Assembly: GCA_030762895.1 (NCBI GenBank)
Contig: JAUPTC010000177.1
Span: 1 to 64,000 of the forward strand
DNA length: 64,000 nucleotides
From: Sophora flavescens
Lineage: Eukaryota > Streptophyta > Magnoliopsida > Fabales > Fabaceae
Reading direction: 5' to 3'
Shown here: piece by piece, positions 36,801 to 48,055 of the stretch
How positions within the stretch are numbered: the first letter of the stretch is position 1
Layout of the letters: each line of letters begins with the position of its first letter
Made by a program: the position numbers and the translations under genes
Notes under the pieces: model-generated
The model's database searches: none
The model's input: the letters and a program-made list of their open reading frames with translations, nothing else
Told to the model about the DNA's origin: nothing

Positions 36801-39800
36801 GTTAAATTTAGGGTTTAGGATCAAAATTAGGGTTTAGGGTTTCAAATAGGGTTTTGAGTTTAAAATAGGGTTTTGGGTCAAAAATAGGGTTAGAATTAGG
36901 GTTTTGGGTCAAAATTAGGGCTTGGGGTTAAAATTAGGGTTTGGGGTCAAAGTTTGGGTTTTGGTTCCAAATTATGGTTAAGGGTCAAAATTAGGGTTTT
37001 GGGTTTGAATTAGGGTTTTGAGTTAAAAATAGGGTTCGGGTCAAAAATAGGGTTAGAATTAGGGTTTTGGGTTAAAATTAGGGTTTTGAGTTAAAATTAG
37101 GGTTTTGGGAAAAATTAAGCTTCTGGGTCAAATTTTGGGTTTAGGATCAAAACTAGGGTTTAGGGTTTGAATTAGGGTTTTAAGTTTAAAATAGGGTTTT
37201 GGGTCAAAAATAGGGTTAGAATTAGGGTTTTGGTTTAAAATTTGGGTTTCGTGTCAAAATTAGGGTTCTGGGTCAGATTTAGGGTTTAGGGTTTGAAAGA
37301 GGGGTTTTGAGTTTAAAATAGGGTTTTGGGTCAAAAATAGGGTTAGACTTAGGGTTTTGCGTTAAAATTAGGGTTACGGGTCAAAATTAGGTTTTAGGGT
37401 CAAATTTTGGGTTTAGGGTCAAAATTAGGGTTTAGGGTTTGAATTAGGGTTTTGGGTTAAAATTAGGGTTTTGGGGCAAAATAGGGTTAGAATTAGGGTT
37501 TTGGATCAAAACTTGGGTTTTGGGTCCAAATTTAGGTTTCGGGTCAAAATTAGGGTTTAGGGTTTGAATTAAGGTTTTGAATTAAAAATAGGGTTTAGGG
37601 TCGAAAATAAGGTTAGAATTAGGGTTTTGGGTCAAAATTAGGGCTCGGGTTAAGATTAGGGTTTTGGGTCAAAATTAGTATTTTTGGTACAAATTAGGGT
37701 TTGGGGTTTGAATTAGGGTTTTGAGTTAAAAATATGTTTTTGGGTCAAAAATAGGGGTTAGGGTTGGAATTTGGGTTAGAATTAGGGTTTTGGGTAAAAT
37801 TATGGTTTCGGGTCAAAATTAGGGTTCGGGGTCAAATTTAGGGTTTAGGGTCAAAATTAGGGTTTAGGGTTTGAAGAGGGTTTTGGGTCAAAAATATGGT
37901 TAGAATTAGGGTTTGGGGTTAAAATTTGGGTATTGGGTCCAAATTAGGGTTTTGGCTCAAAATTAGAGTTTAGGGTTTGAATTATGGTTTGGAGTTAAAA
38001 ATAGGGTTTTGGGTCAAAAATAGGGTTTGAATTAGGGTTTTGGTTTAAAATTAAGGTTTTGGGTAAAAATTAGGGTTCTTGGTCAGATTTAGTGTTTAGG
38101 GTCAAAATTAGGGTTTTGGGTTTGAAATAGGGTTTTGGGTCAAAATTAATGTAACACCCCGATTTTCGCTGCTTCGCAATATCGGTAATAAATATATAAA
38201 TATATATTTTTATCCGGGACTTAGAAAATGATTTTGGATAAACCAATGTCATTTCCTTGTTATACTTATTATCATAAGGTTACGGGGAAGTTTTTGGTTG
38301 AAAATTCTGACGGAAACCGGTCTGCCGTTTTGTGTTTTCACTGACAGTAAGAGTTTACTGCTCAGAAGACCTAATTTTAACTTGTGAACGAGATGAAAAA
38401 TCTTTGTATCGTATTTACTACGATACTGGAAGTTTTGAAAATTTTGGTAAAAAAATTAAAATATTATATTTGTTGCGGGCGTATACGTCGAGATATCTCT
38501 AGGAAAAGCTTGCGCCAGATGAACCAAGGAGTCGGCAACGGAGCTGAGGTGATGGATTTGACCGACTTGACGAGCATTCATGACGAGCTTATCCGAGTCA
38601 TAATGGCCATAATGGCGCATTTATGGCGGAAGGTATCTTTTGCCTGGAAATGACCATTTTACCCTTGTCTCTTCATGAAAATTACAAGTCATGCCATTGA
38701 GAATTTTGACCAAATCAATCCAAAACTCACGGCTCCTTCATCCATTCCAAGCACTTGGACATCCCTTTTTCCTAGCCATAAATGAGCATTGATGTGAAGT
38801 GGATGAGTCATAGGCAAAGTCACATTCTCATCATTGCCACGAAATTATGACTCTTATCTGTTCTGAATATCGAAAAACTTTCAACATGAAAGTTGTTCAT
38901 CTTTCTCTCTTCTTTCCAACAACATAAAGATCATCAAAAACGGACAAGTATAGTGAAAGATATGTCTAAATTACCAAAACTGCTCTAAATCTTCATCATT
39001 CTTTATCTTTCTCTCTAAACTTCTCAAGAACACATAGAAAACCAAGGTTAATTAACCATGATTTGCAACACAAAATGTCTTCTCCCTAATATTTGGTGTA
39101 AGAGCCAGCCACATCTCTTCAAATTTATGACCACATATTTTATTAACCATGATTACAAATAAACCCTAGTTAGGTTACTATTAACTATGGCTAAGTTATT
39201 ATATTATTTTCTAACTTAACCTTGATCAAATAAACCCAACCATAGTTCTTTTATCTCATTGAACCACATGTTTTCTCCTCACACCCACCTCTAAACCGTG
39301 CCCATCATCCACACTTGAACCATTTTGTTTCATTTTCCAACTTCATCATTTTGTCTCTCTCAAAACTTCATGTTCTTCATTTTCTCTCTTTTTCTCTCTT
39401 AACCAAAAAGCTTGAGTTTGTGAAGAAAGTTGCCATTTCTTGCTTATTTCTTGTTCTTCAAGAGGTGATTCCTACTCTCTACCTTCATTTAATGTCATGT
39501 TCTTCATAATTTTTCATGTTTTGAAATCTTAGATCACCATGTTCAAGTTAGATTCAAGCTTATGTTCATAACTTTGAAAAATCACCATAAATCATAGAAA
39601 AATCCTAAAAATGTGAAACTACTTTCTATGTTCTTATTATTATCTCTACTAACGTGATCTAAGAGATTGTTTCAAACAAAAGTTTCCTTCCCCTATTTCT
39701 AGCCTAGGCCGAATCATACAAAAAATGGGTATAGAAATTTGACTTCTTGTCATGGAAGTGATCATGTTAATCATCTATTGAACATGTATTAGTGATGAAT

Positions 39801-40313
39801 CTAGGTTATTATATCAAACTAAGATTCCTAGCCATAATTTCATGTCTTGGCCGAATCCTAGAGGAAAGGATGGATGGAATTTTTGTTCTTGCTTATGATG
39901 TATGACCATGTCTTTCATCATACATCCTTGTATACTTGTTGAATCCTAGTTGGTTCATGAAACTAAAAACCCTAACCCTATGTTCTTGTGTTGGCCGAAT
40001 CTACCAATTTGAGGATTAGGATGGTTTTGATTCTTAACTTTGTTGTTTAGCCTTAATCCATTTCCTTAAGTATATTAGGATCATTAATCCACGACTTAAG
40101 CAAATTTGGAGATTTTGAGCCACAAAACCCTAAGAGGCCGTGACCTATTAGAGAGGATTAGGTGTTTGTTTAGCTTGTTTTGATTGGTTGTTTGGATGTG
40201 TTGTTGAAGGTTAAGTATAAAGCGGTGTACGTGAGTTTCCGGCTTCCGACGAATTAAATTCAACTTGTTGTGAATCTTCAAGAGGTAAGGGGAGCTTACC
40301 TGAGGGATTTTCT

Positions 40314-40334
40314 CGAATTAAATTCAACTTGTTG
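40314..40334 (+). other. Templated filler at a deletion in the 5' LTR
   Basis: The 3' LTR and the truncated LTR keep about 240 bp (for example 53230-53470) that are missing here. At the break, a 21-bp copy of 40250-40270 (CGAATTAAATTCAACTTGTTG) is inserted 64 bp downstream of its source. A local copied filler at a deletion is the signature of end joining with template switching. Confidence 0.75.
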
Positions 40335-41230
40335 ATAATCAGTGCACAACCGATTAATCAGATAAAAGCTTTAATAAGTTGTGTAAATTATATTCAATGT
40401 TTTATGGGAAATGTTGGAATATAATAGTGGTGGAAAAATATTATTTTGGAAAAATAATGAGTTTTGAGAAATATTATTATTTTAATAATTTATTAGTGTA
40501 AAAGTAAATTATGAGTCACAATGAGCACGAAACCGTGAAAATATTTTTGCACTGCTAATTTTTATGTAAGAAATTCCGGAATATTAGAAAATGTTATTTT
40601 ATGAAATTAATTGGTGAAATTAAGTTAATTATGATTTTAGAAAATTATTTAAGTGGAAAAAGCCAATTTTGGCTTAAAAAGGTTAAAAAAAAAATATTTG
40701 ACGGCAAATTTGGAAAAAGTGTAGACGGCAAGTGTTTTGATACGGCAGTGCATATTTTGAGAAAGTTAAAACCTCAAGTGACTCATTTTTGTGAAAAAAC
40801 TAAGTTGTATTATTAAAAGATTTTATTGATGAATTTCCAATTTTAAAGAATTTTCTGAAAACGAAAAATAAATTCAACTCTGTTGAAAGTGCTGTTGAAC
40901 TTAGTAACCGAGACGTCAGGGTACTAAGGTTCTTTGTTGTTATGGACTTGGGGTCCTTTGGACTTTGAGGTCCTGTAGACTTGGTGTCTACTGTATATGT
41001 TGTGTATACTGTGTTTAAACATTTAAGATGTTTTCTACTACCACGAACCTAAGACTGATTGCAAGGTCGAGAGGTGTCGTGATTGAGCACTCGGACTGTG
41101 AGGTCCTGTGTTTTAATGAAAGTTTTAAAGATGGTTAAAACTGTGTGAGTCGTAAGCCATTTTGAGCTTCGGCAAAGAAAGATTAAGCACAAAGAAAAGT
41201 GTCAAGAACAGAGTGTTTTTCCATGCATTT

Positions 41231-41395
41231 GGCGAGGCGTGCCGTGTTCGATTGTGTGTCGTGACTGACTCGTGTGTCGTAGGGTCAGGCCTGTGTTTTG
41301 ACTGCGTGTCTGTGACTGCGTGTTTGTGGCTGTGGGCCTGTGTTCTGACTGCGTGTCTGTAACTGCGTGTCTGTGGCTGTGGGCCTGTAACTATC
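41231..41395 (+). repeat. Minisatellite in the 5' LTR
   Basis: Irregular tandem copies of about 15-30 bp built on GACTGCGTGTCTGT and GGCTGTGGGCCTGT. The 3' LTR of the same element has only about 100 bp here, with different units. Because the two LTRs were identical at insertion, the difference has arisen since then. Confidence 0.75.
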
Positions 41396-42031
41396 GAGTC
41401 TGATCAACTCATCACCATGTTGGAGATATCTCATGACATTAAGTGTGAATGTTTAGATGATGGATAGAAGTTTTCATGCATAGTTTTCCAATGTTGATGT
41501 TTGGGGTGTGAAACCCACTGATAAACTGTATGCTATAATTGAGATGTTTATGTATATGTGTATGTGTCTTCTTTTGTTCTAGAATTTAGTTATCGTGTTA
41601 AATCCGTATATTGGTGTCTCACCCTTACAAACATATCAGAGTCGCACAAGGAGTATGACCTCTACAAGAAGGAGGAGTCTGTTTAGTTCGGGGCATGTTG
41701 TTGCTGCTTCTATGGGTGGTAGTGTCAGTTAGTTACGACCAGCTTAGGTCCTATTGTGTTATATTATGTTGTAAGAGTAAATTAAACTGGTAAGGATCTA
41801 GGTGTGAAAACATATGTGGCAGTATAGTTGTATAACTTATATACAGTATGTATTTAAGTGTGGTTTGATTTCGTTGTTGTTGTCTTGAGGATTAAAAGAA
41901 AAAAATTTATCACCATATTTTGAAAAGATGAACGTTGAGAAAACATTATTTTCCGAAAGCAACCAGCAAATTAAGTTTTATTTCTGCAAACAGGTAGAAA
42001 TGTGATGACCCGAATTAGGGTGTCACATTAG

Positions 42032-42043
42032 TGGTATTAGAGC
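42032..42043 (+). promoter_or_regulatory. Primer binding site of the TR-GAG-like element
   Basis: TGGTATTAGAGC begins five bases after the 5' LTR. It differs by one base from the usual TGGTATCAGAGC complementary to initiator tRNA-Met. Confidence 0.8.
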
Positions 42044-42212
42044 TGGTCGAGTCTTTCGGGATCTTTGGGGAATAGGTCTGTTGTGTTGACATTGTGTTTT
42101 CTCTGAGTTAAGTTTTGTTTGAATTACTTCTTAGAAGTAATGTGTGTTAATACACCAATGCACGTTTCATTTTCTGGTTGCGGTCTAACTGATTTTGTTC
42201 TACAGGTCAGTT

Positions 42213-43415
42213 ATGGAACCGGCACCAGAAGGTGGACGTGGACGAGGACGTGGACGCGGTCGTGGACGTGGTCGCAGAGGTGGTCCTATTGGTGGCCGTG
42301 GTAATATGAATGAGAACTATGATGATGGAGGGGACTATGCCGCTCAGGCTATGGAACATGTGGCAGCTGCAATTGCCAATCAAACTGCATCTATGAATGC
42401 TCAGAATCTACAAGCTGCGGAAGGCAAGGCTTTGATAGTGTTTCGAAGTCAAAATCCTTCACAGTTTGGTGGGGATGCTGATCATGAGAAAGCTGATTTA
42501 TGGATTCAGGAGCTGGAGAAAATTTTTGAGTTGGTGGTCACGCCGGCAGAAGTTAGGGTCACTTATGCTGCTTTCCTACTGGTAGGAGATGCGGAGTATT
42601 GGTGGAAAGGTGCCAGGCTACTGTTAGAGGCTGATCATCAAGACATTACTTGGAACGTTTTTCGAACTGCATTCATGGATAAGTATTTTCTGGAGAGCGC
42701 TAGGATCGAGAAAGAGGTGGAATTTATGGGATTACAACAACAAGACATGTTTGTGGGAGAGTATGCGGCTAAGTTTGAATCGCTTGCCAAATACTTCCGT
42801 TTCTTTCAGGCACAACCCAATGAGAGCTGGAAGTGTGAGAGGTTCGCAGCGGGACTGAGATTTGAGATTAAGGAATTTTTCTTACCTCTGCAACTGCGAA
42901 CTTTTCAAGCTTTGGTCGAAATGAGTCGGAAGATTGAGCAGATGAGGAAAGGAAGAAATGATAAGGGAAATGTTGGAGGACCCACTAGATCCAAGGATCA
43001 ATCTGAGAATCAGGGAGAAAAGCAAGTGCAGAGAAAACCTTATTTCCGACCACCAGGAAATGACCAGAATCGACAACAACATCATTCGAATTTTGTTGCA
43101 TCGGGGAGTGGTGGTCAAACGAACCAAAGTCAAGGCCAACTTAAAAGGTGCTACAGATGTGGGGATCCAAATCACATGATGAATACTTGCCCTGAAAAGG
43201 GGACTAGGTGTTTCAATTGTAATCAAGTGGGACATTTGGCAAGGGATTGCAATGCACTAAAGAGATCTAAGTGTTTCAACTGTGGTCAAATGGGACATTG
43301 GGCGAAGGATTGCAATGCACCAAAGCATGGACCGGCTGTCAATAATACTAGAGCAAATAAGCCGACGGTTGCGGGTAGAGTTTTTCATGTGTGGAATGCT
43401 AAGACTTCAAACTAG
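42213..43415 (+). CDS. Retrotransposon Gag (nucleocapsid) protein, 400 aa
   Basis: Gag forms the virus-like particle and packages element RNA in the cytoplasm. Residues 8-30 are an RG repeat tail. Residues about 95-245 form the retrotransposon-gag domain, with YAAFLLVGDAEYWWKGA, W.VFRTAFMDKYF and EYAAKFESLAKYF. Three CCHC zinc knuckles lie at 313-326 (CYRCGDPNHMMNTC), 333-346 (CFNCNQVGHLARDC) and 354-367 (CFNCGQMGHWAKDC). An in-frame ATG at 42195 would add six residues. I chose 42213 because it lies just after a 3' splice-like site and the related element starts Gag the same way. The frame is intact but stops at 43415, where a protease would normally continue, so this is a Gag-only element. 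Confidence 0.9.
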   Translation: MEPAPEGGRGRGRGRGRGRGRRGGPIGGRGNMNENYDDGGDYAAQAMEHVAAAIANQTASMNAQNLQAAEGKALIVFRSQNPSQFGGDADHEKADLWIQELEKIFELVVTPAEVRVTYAAFLLVGDAEYWWKGARLLLEADHQDITWNVFRTAFMDKYFLESARIEKEVEFMGLQQQDMFVGEYAAKFESLAKYFRFFQAQPNESWKCERFAAGLRFEIKEFFLPLQLRTFQALVEMSRKIEQMRKGRNDKGNVGGPTRSKDQSENQGEKQVQRKPYFRPPGNDQNRQQHHSNFVASGSGGQTNQSQGQLKRCYRCGDPNHMMNTCPEKGTRCFNCNQVGHLARDCNALKRSKCFNCGQMGHWAKDCNAPKHGPAVNNTRANKPTVAGRVFHVWNAKTSN

Positions 43416-43900
43416 GACGGTAATCTCATAACTATGCTATTTTAATTCGGGTACAATTCATACTTTGTTTCAATGGATTGTGTGTTTCAACTATTCAATT
43501 GGTCACTGTGACATTTAGTATGTTTGGCTGTCCTATTTTGTTCAGGATAGACGCTTTCTTGACAAAACTAGTTTCTCAAATGAGACTTGCTCTAGTCACT
43601 TTTACGGTTGGTAGAAAGTTATTCGGTCCGAATTCTTGACGGACCATAGTTCTTTTAAATTGTTGGCAAAGATATTCTTGTGAGAGAAGAAACTTTCTTT
43701 GATTCAAGTTTGTAAACATGTACCGATCATACATTTTTACTTCCCTGAATTTGTTAAAGAATCTTTATGTACAGAATATTCTTGTATTCTTATCAGATTG
43801 ATGAAATTCTTTTATATACTTTCTTGTGAGAGTATGACTTTGGGATTAAGATATCCTATTCAGTTTCGAGTCACGAAATTTCGAGGACGAATTTTTTTTT
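43416..43900 (+). pseudogene. Decayed remnant after gag, possible protease vestige
   Basis: In frame after the gag stop come GNLITMLF, a stop, then YFVSMDC. These faintly recall the DNLI..G and THSFVS.DC segments around the active site of gypsy protease, but the DTG motif is not present. The rest has no long frame and no reverse transcriptase or integrase motif. It ends in TTTCGAGGACGAATTTTTTT, the conserved 3' end of Tekay/Del elements. It is most likely what remains after an internal deletion of pol; the protease call itself is weak. Confidence 0.35.
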
Positions 43901-43914
43901 AAGTGGGGTAGTAA
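43901..43914 (+). promoter_or_regulatory. Polypurine tract
   Basis: AAGTGGGGTAGTAA lies directly before the 3' LTR start (TGTAACACCCC at 43915). In gypsy elements this purine run primes plus-strand DNA synthesis. Confidence 0.75.
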
Positions 43915-45147
43915 TGTAACACCCCGATTTTCGCTGCTTCGCAATATCGGTAATAAATATATAAATATATATTTTTATCCAGGACTTAGAAAATGATTTT
44001 GGATAAACATGGCCATTTCCTTGTTATACTTATTATCATAAGGTTACGGGGAAGTTTTTGGTTGAAAATTCAGACGGAAACCGGTCTGCCGTTTTCTGTG
44101 TTTTCACTGACAGTAAGAGTTTACTGCTCATAAGACCTAATTTTAACTCGTGAACGAGATGAAAAATGTTTGTATCGTATTTACTACGATACTGGAAGTT
44201 TTGAAAATTTTGGTAAAAAAATTAAAATATTATATTTGTTGCGGGTGTATACGTCGAGATATCTCTAGGAAAAGCTTGCGCCAGATGAACCAAGGAGTCG
44301 GCAACGGAGCTGAGGTGATGGATTTGACCGACTTGACGAGCATTCATGACGAGCTTATCCGAGTCATAATGGCCATAATGGCGCATTTATGGCGGAAGGT
44401 ATCTTTTGCCTGGAAATGACCATTTTACCCTTGTCTCTTCATGAAAATTACAAGCCACGCCATTGAGAATTTTGACCAAATCAATCCAAAACTCACGGCT
44501 CCTTCATCCATTCCAAGCACTTGGACATCCCTTTTTCCTAGCCATAAATGAGCATTGATGTGAAGTGGATGAGTCATAGGCAAAGTCACATTATCATCAT
44601 TCTCCCGAAATTGCCATGAAATTATGACTCTTATCTGTTCTGAATATCGGAAAACTTTCAACATGAAAGTTGTTCATCTTTCTCTCTTCTTTCCAACGAC
44701 ATAAAGATCATAAAAAACGGACAAGTATAGTGAAAGATATTTCTAAATAACCAAAACTGTTCTAAATCTTCATCATTCTTTATCTTTCTCTCTAAACTTC
44801 TCAAGAACACATAGAAAACCAAGGTTAATTAACCATGATTTGCAACACAAAATGTCTTCTCCCTAATATGTGGTGTAAGAGGCAGCCACATCTCTTCAAA
44901 TTTATGAACACATATTTTATTAACCATGATTACAAATAAACCCTAGTTAGGTTACTATTAACTATGGCTAAGTTATTATATTATTTTCTAACTTAACCTT
45001 GATCAAATAAAGCCAACCATGGTTCTTTTATCTCATTGAACCACATGTTTTCTCCTCACACCCACCTCTAAACCGTGCCCATCATCCACACTTGAACCAT
45101 TTTGTTTCATTTTCCAACTTCATCATTTTGTCTCTCTCAAAACTTCA

Positions 45148-45520
45148 CACTACAACAGATTGGACTTTTAATAGCACACCCTTTATAGAATTTCCGTGCG
45201 GAAATGCTATTAAAAGTGATGGGGGGACTTTTAATAGCGGTTCCTTAAGGAACTGCTATCTTAGGTATCACCTAAGATAGCGTTTCCTTAAGGAACCACT
45301 ATTAAAAGTCAAGCTGCAGGAAAAGATAGCGCTTCCATCAGGAAGCGCTATCTTAACTAACAACCTAAGATAGCGGTTCCAAACGGAAACGCTATCTTTT
45401 CTAATTTGCAATAAATAAATAAAATAAAATCAACTTTTAATAGCATTTGTAAATTGAAATGCTATTAAAAGGTAACGTTTAGATAGCGTTTAAAATTAGA
45501 AACGCTATCTTAGGTGAGAA
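45148..45520. repeat. 5' subterminal repeat region of the CACTA
   Basis: Dense direct and inverted copies of AGATAGCG/CGCTATCT and CTTTTAATAGC/GCTATTAAAAG, many forming short hairpins (for example GATAGCGCTTCC...GGAAGCGCTATC near 45325). In En/Spm these regions bind the TNPA-type protein. The same motifs fill the 3' end at 51903-52260. Confidence 0.85.
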
Positions 45521-45863
45521 TTACCCCTGCGCGCGTATCCTTTCATCCTTCAATTCTCAGTTTCTCAGTTCAAGTCTAGGGTTGTCATCCAGATAGCCTT
45601 CTCCCTCTCACTCTTGCTCAAGCCTCAGACTCCCTCTCACTCTGACGCCGTCGTCCCTTCAATAACGCGGCTTTAGGTGAACTAAACTTTGCCTTCTTCT
45701 CTTTTCCCTTCACGCTTTCAAAAAAAAAACTCTCTCTCTCTCTCGAACACACACATCAACACACCGCTACCGTCGTCGTCCCGTAACTGGTGAACACCCG
45801 CGGCAACTCCCTCTCACGCAGAAACGTAGAAACTCAGTGACGCCGTCCCGCACGACTGACGTC

Positions 45864-45977
45864 GCCGCCGGGGTGCTTGTTCAGTGACTTTCGCGGTCAA
45901 TCACTTTCTTCAATGAACGCCGCCTCCGAGGTGCTTGTTCAGTGACTTTACGCGGCCAATCACTCTCTTCAATGAAC
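45864..45977 (+). repeat. Tandem duplication of 55/59 bp in a GC-rich leader
   Basis: GCCGCC...GGTGCTTGTTCAGTGACTT...CAATCACT..CTTCAATGAAC occurs twice (45864-45918, 45919-45977). It lies in a GC-rich stretch (45530-45990) with a (TC)n run near 45732. This has the composition of a promoter or 5' untranslated exon and ends in TTTCAG/GTAACT, a donor-like site. Confidence 0.7.
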
Positions 45978-46666
45978 TTTCAGGTAACTGTTTTATGATT
46001 TAGGGTATCATTACTCTGTTTGTTTTGCTCATTTCTCCCCAACCCCAGCCGAAAACCTCACCAATCCCAGCAAGCGAAAATTTCGCTCAGTGTGATGGAA
46101 ATAGAATGAGTTTTCCTGTTTGAACATTTTGAAAATGGTGAACTAATTATTGTTTGCAGTTTTCGCTCAGTGTCATGCCTCATCTTTCACTGATTTGTCT
46201 TTTCTGGGTTATCCACATTCAACCTCAATGTTTCTGATTTTCTTAGTAAAATGGCAGACTCACCCAGCTTTATTTTTCTTGTCATTTCTCGTTTTCATGA
46301 TATCTTGTGGTATATTGAGAAATAAAACTTGTAGCTTTGCCTAATAAATATGATTTGAAATCATCCATTCTGAGGGTCCTATATTTGTTATTCTTTGGAG
46401 CCCCATTCTAATTTAAATCATTTCATAATCTTGCTTATTTTCATATGAACATTAGTTGTTTGATAAAATGTCTAGACCAAGTTCTCTAACATTAATCACT
46501 ATGTTGGCCTGTTTTATATGTTCACGCAAGCTGTGCTATTTTTGTTATTATTGATTCCATGTTAGTTTAGTTAGCACAATGCCAATGTTGGAGGATTCTT
46601 CTTGCATATTTGTGGCCTTCTAGCTAGTCTATGAGTAATGAGTCCTCAACTTGTGTCTTTATGTAG

Positions 46667-46897
46667 GTATGGAATTTTCGCGAAAGCCAAAGAATAGGAA
46701 CTTGAATACATACTTCAGGTACTAAACCTTTCTTGTTTTCTTAATTTGATTCAAGTGAGGAATATGCAGTGTAAGTTAATTTGGGGTTTCAAGCAGAGAG
46801 AGTTCACCTAAAGTGCAATTTGATGTTGATTCAGATCTGATTGATGAAGATAGTCTTTTGAGTGAAAAAGATTTGAAGAAACCCCAACTGCCACCCG
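46667..46897 (+). pseudogene. Captured anamorsin (DRE2/CIAPIN1) gene fragment
   Basis: Anamorsin is a cytosolic Fe-S protein that carries electrons in Fe-S cluster assembly. Two exons splice in frame: 46667-46718 (ATG at 46669, donor CAG/GTACTA) and 46797-46897 (acceptor AAGCAG, donor CCCG/GTAAAG). The second encodes SSPKVQFDVDSDLIDEDSLL and SEKDLKKPQLPP, the linker motif characteristic of anamorsin. The first exon (MEFSRKPKNRNLNTYF) is not clearly recognisable. The methyltransferase-like N-terminus and the C-terminal cysteine motifs are absent, so no working protein is possible. Orientation matches the transposon genes. Roughly 1.1 kb downstream (46898-48055) has no recognisable gene. Confidence 0.65.
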
Positions 46898-48055
46898 GTA
46901 AAGAGTACTCTTCTAGTTTCTATCATCAATTGATCAGTATTCGTGTGATATTAGGCTAAATCTTGAATGTTTGTTGTCTGTAGAAATATTGAAAGGCAAG
47001 TGATGTACAACTAGTTGGATACTTGAATGGCATTTTGTTAATGAATGACTAGTTGTAGTTGAACTTTTTTCATTTTCCTTCTTTAGTACTTCACTAAAGC
47101 ACTCCCTTATCATATGATTCGAGCTCATGTAGATTTTAGAAATTATTAATGCATATTTAAGTTGATATTACTATTAGATATTTAGTTCATAATCAGCATT
47201 TGGACTTTAGAACTATATCACCGAGAATAAGAATGGCATGTGACTTCTCACTTCACAGTCAATGTCATAAGTCCATCAATCTAATATCCTTTGGAAGATC
47301 ATAAGGCATAAAGGGCAAACCTCTTTGTTCGATTTACTTCACTTGTCTAGTCAAGCTTCCATACAAGAACAAGGGAAATAGATTCTAAACAGCACTCAAT
47401 CCCAATGAGAGAAGGAATTTGCTAATAATGAATGCAACTTAAACAAACAAACATACCCTATAGGAGGAGTTGTACCAAGGCGATTAGCAAGCAGATTTCT
47501 CCTTAGCTGCTTGTCTCATGTTGTTATCTCTGTTTGTGTTTTTAATTAACTATAGAATATAGAGCTTTGAGTGACTATGAGTTGCAGCATATATCAGTGG
47601 CAGTGGCATATATATGTGTGTTCATGTAGTTTTCTGCAGAAACTTGCATCATGTTCAAAGTTCCACTGTATTCAAATGGCCGGCCATGCCTGCTTTAGCC
47701 GGCTATAGTTGAAAGTCTAATCAATATTGGAAACATGATTATGCATTCTTATTTCTTTAATTAGACTTCTAATTTTGGGTTTTTAATTAGACTATTAGAC
47801 TTGTCAGTTTGCTACATCAAGTAACATTGGACCGTAGATTTCTTGAAATTAACACTTTTTATTTACTATCATCAAGTACATGGCATATTTTGGCAATTCA
47901 GCAGTGTGACTATTTCTGATTATCACTAGATTCACAAGCATTTTGTTGTTGGATAGCTATCACAGACTGTTGTTGGTTCACATTGCATGTAGACATCAAC
48001 CACTCTAAACTCAAAGTAAATATGGTTAATAAATATTTTTGTAGATCGGGAAAGC

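Larger units (their letters stand above)
19908..38149 (+). repeat. Telomere-like degenerate satellite, block 2
   Basis: This is the same array as 1-7516, with the same orientation and variant repertoire, running 18.2 kb without a recognisable gene or other element. It resumes within a TAAAATAGGGTTAGAA phrase directly after the LINE 5' end. It ends in CAAAATTAA, where the gypsy LTR begins. The marker variant GGGCTTTGTGTTAAAAA recurs near 22288, 23340, 24605, 25918, 31993, 32225, 35612 and 36064, and in block 1 near 2610, 3908 and 6288. This points to higher-order repeats of roughly 1-1.3 kb in parts of the array. Confidence 0.95.
38150..42027 (+). repeat. 5' LTR of the TR-GAG-like element (3878 bp)
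   Basis: It starts TGTAACACCCCGATTTTCGC and ends GGGTGTCACA, directly before the PBS. It matches the 3' LTR closely apart from a deletion with filler near 40314-40334 and the minisatellite at 41231-41395. Short open frames here recur in the other LTR only because the LTRs are copies; none resembles a protein. U3 seems to run to about 39350, followed by a pyrimidine-rich leader and a donor-like AAGAG/GTGATT at 39465. No supported gene lies in these 3.9 kb. Confidence 0.9.
39465..42205 (+). other. Candidate leader intron from LTR to gag
   Basis: A donor-like CTTCAAGAG/GTGATT occurs at 39465, and a second, stronger one (CAAGAG/GTAAGG) at 40285. A good acceptor TGATTTTGTTCTACAG ends at 42205, eight bases upstream of the gag ATG, with a branch-like CTAAC about 20 nt before it. 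Splicing would remove the many short upstream frames, the rest of the LTR and the PBS, giving a subgenomic gag message. The family-B element has matching signals at equivalent places. Known parallels exist, such as spliced gag RNA in barley BARE1. No transcript evidence is available here. Confidence 0.45.

Noticed and set aside
38384..38653. An 89-aa open frame, repeated almost identically at 44150-44419
   Set aside because: It is present twice only because it lies in the two LTRs. It resembles no protein I recognise and sits in probable U3.
42882..43235. 117-aa antisense open frame
   Set aside because: It is a shadow of the gag gene on the opposite strand.
43620..43700. Possible RNase H vestige (LTDHSSFKLL) between gag and the 3' LTR
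   Set aside because: It is a single short resemblance without neighbouring motifs, too weak to call.
46150..46344. A 64-aa hydrophobic open frame in the CACTA
   Set aside because: It lies in probable intron sequence upstream of the anamorsin fragment, with no match and a T-rich composition that explains the hydrophobicity.
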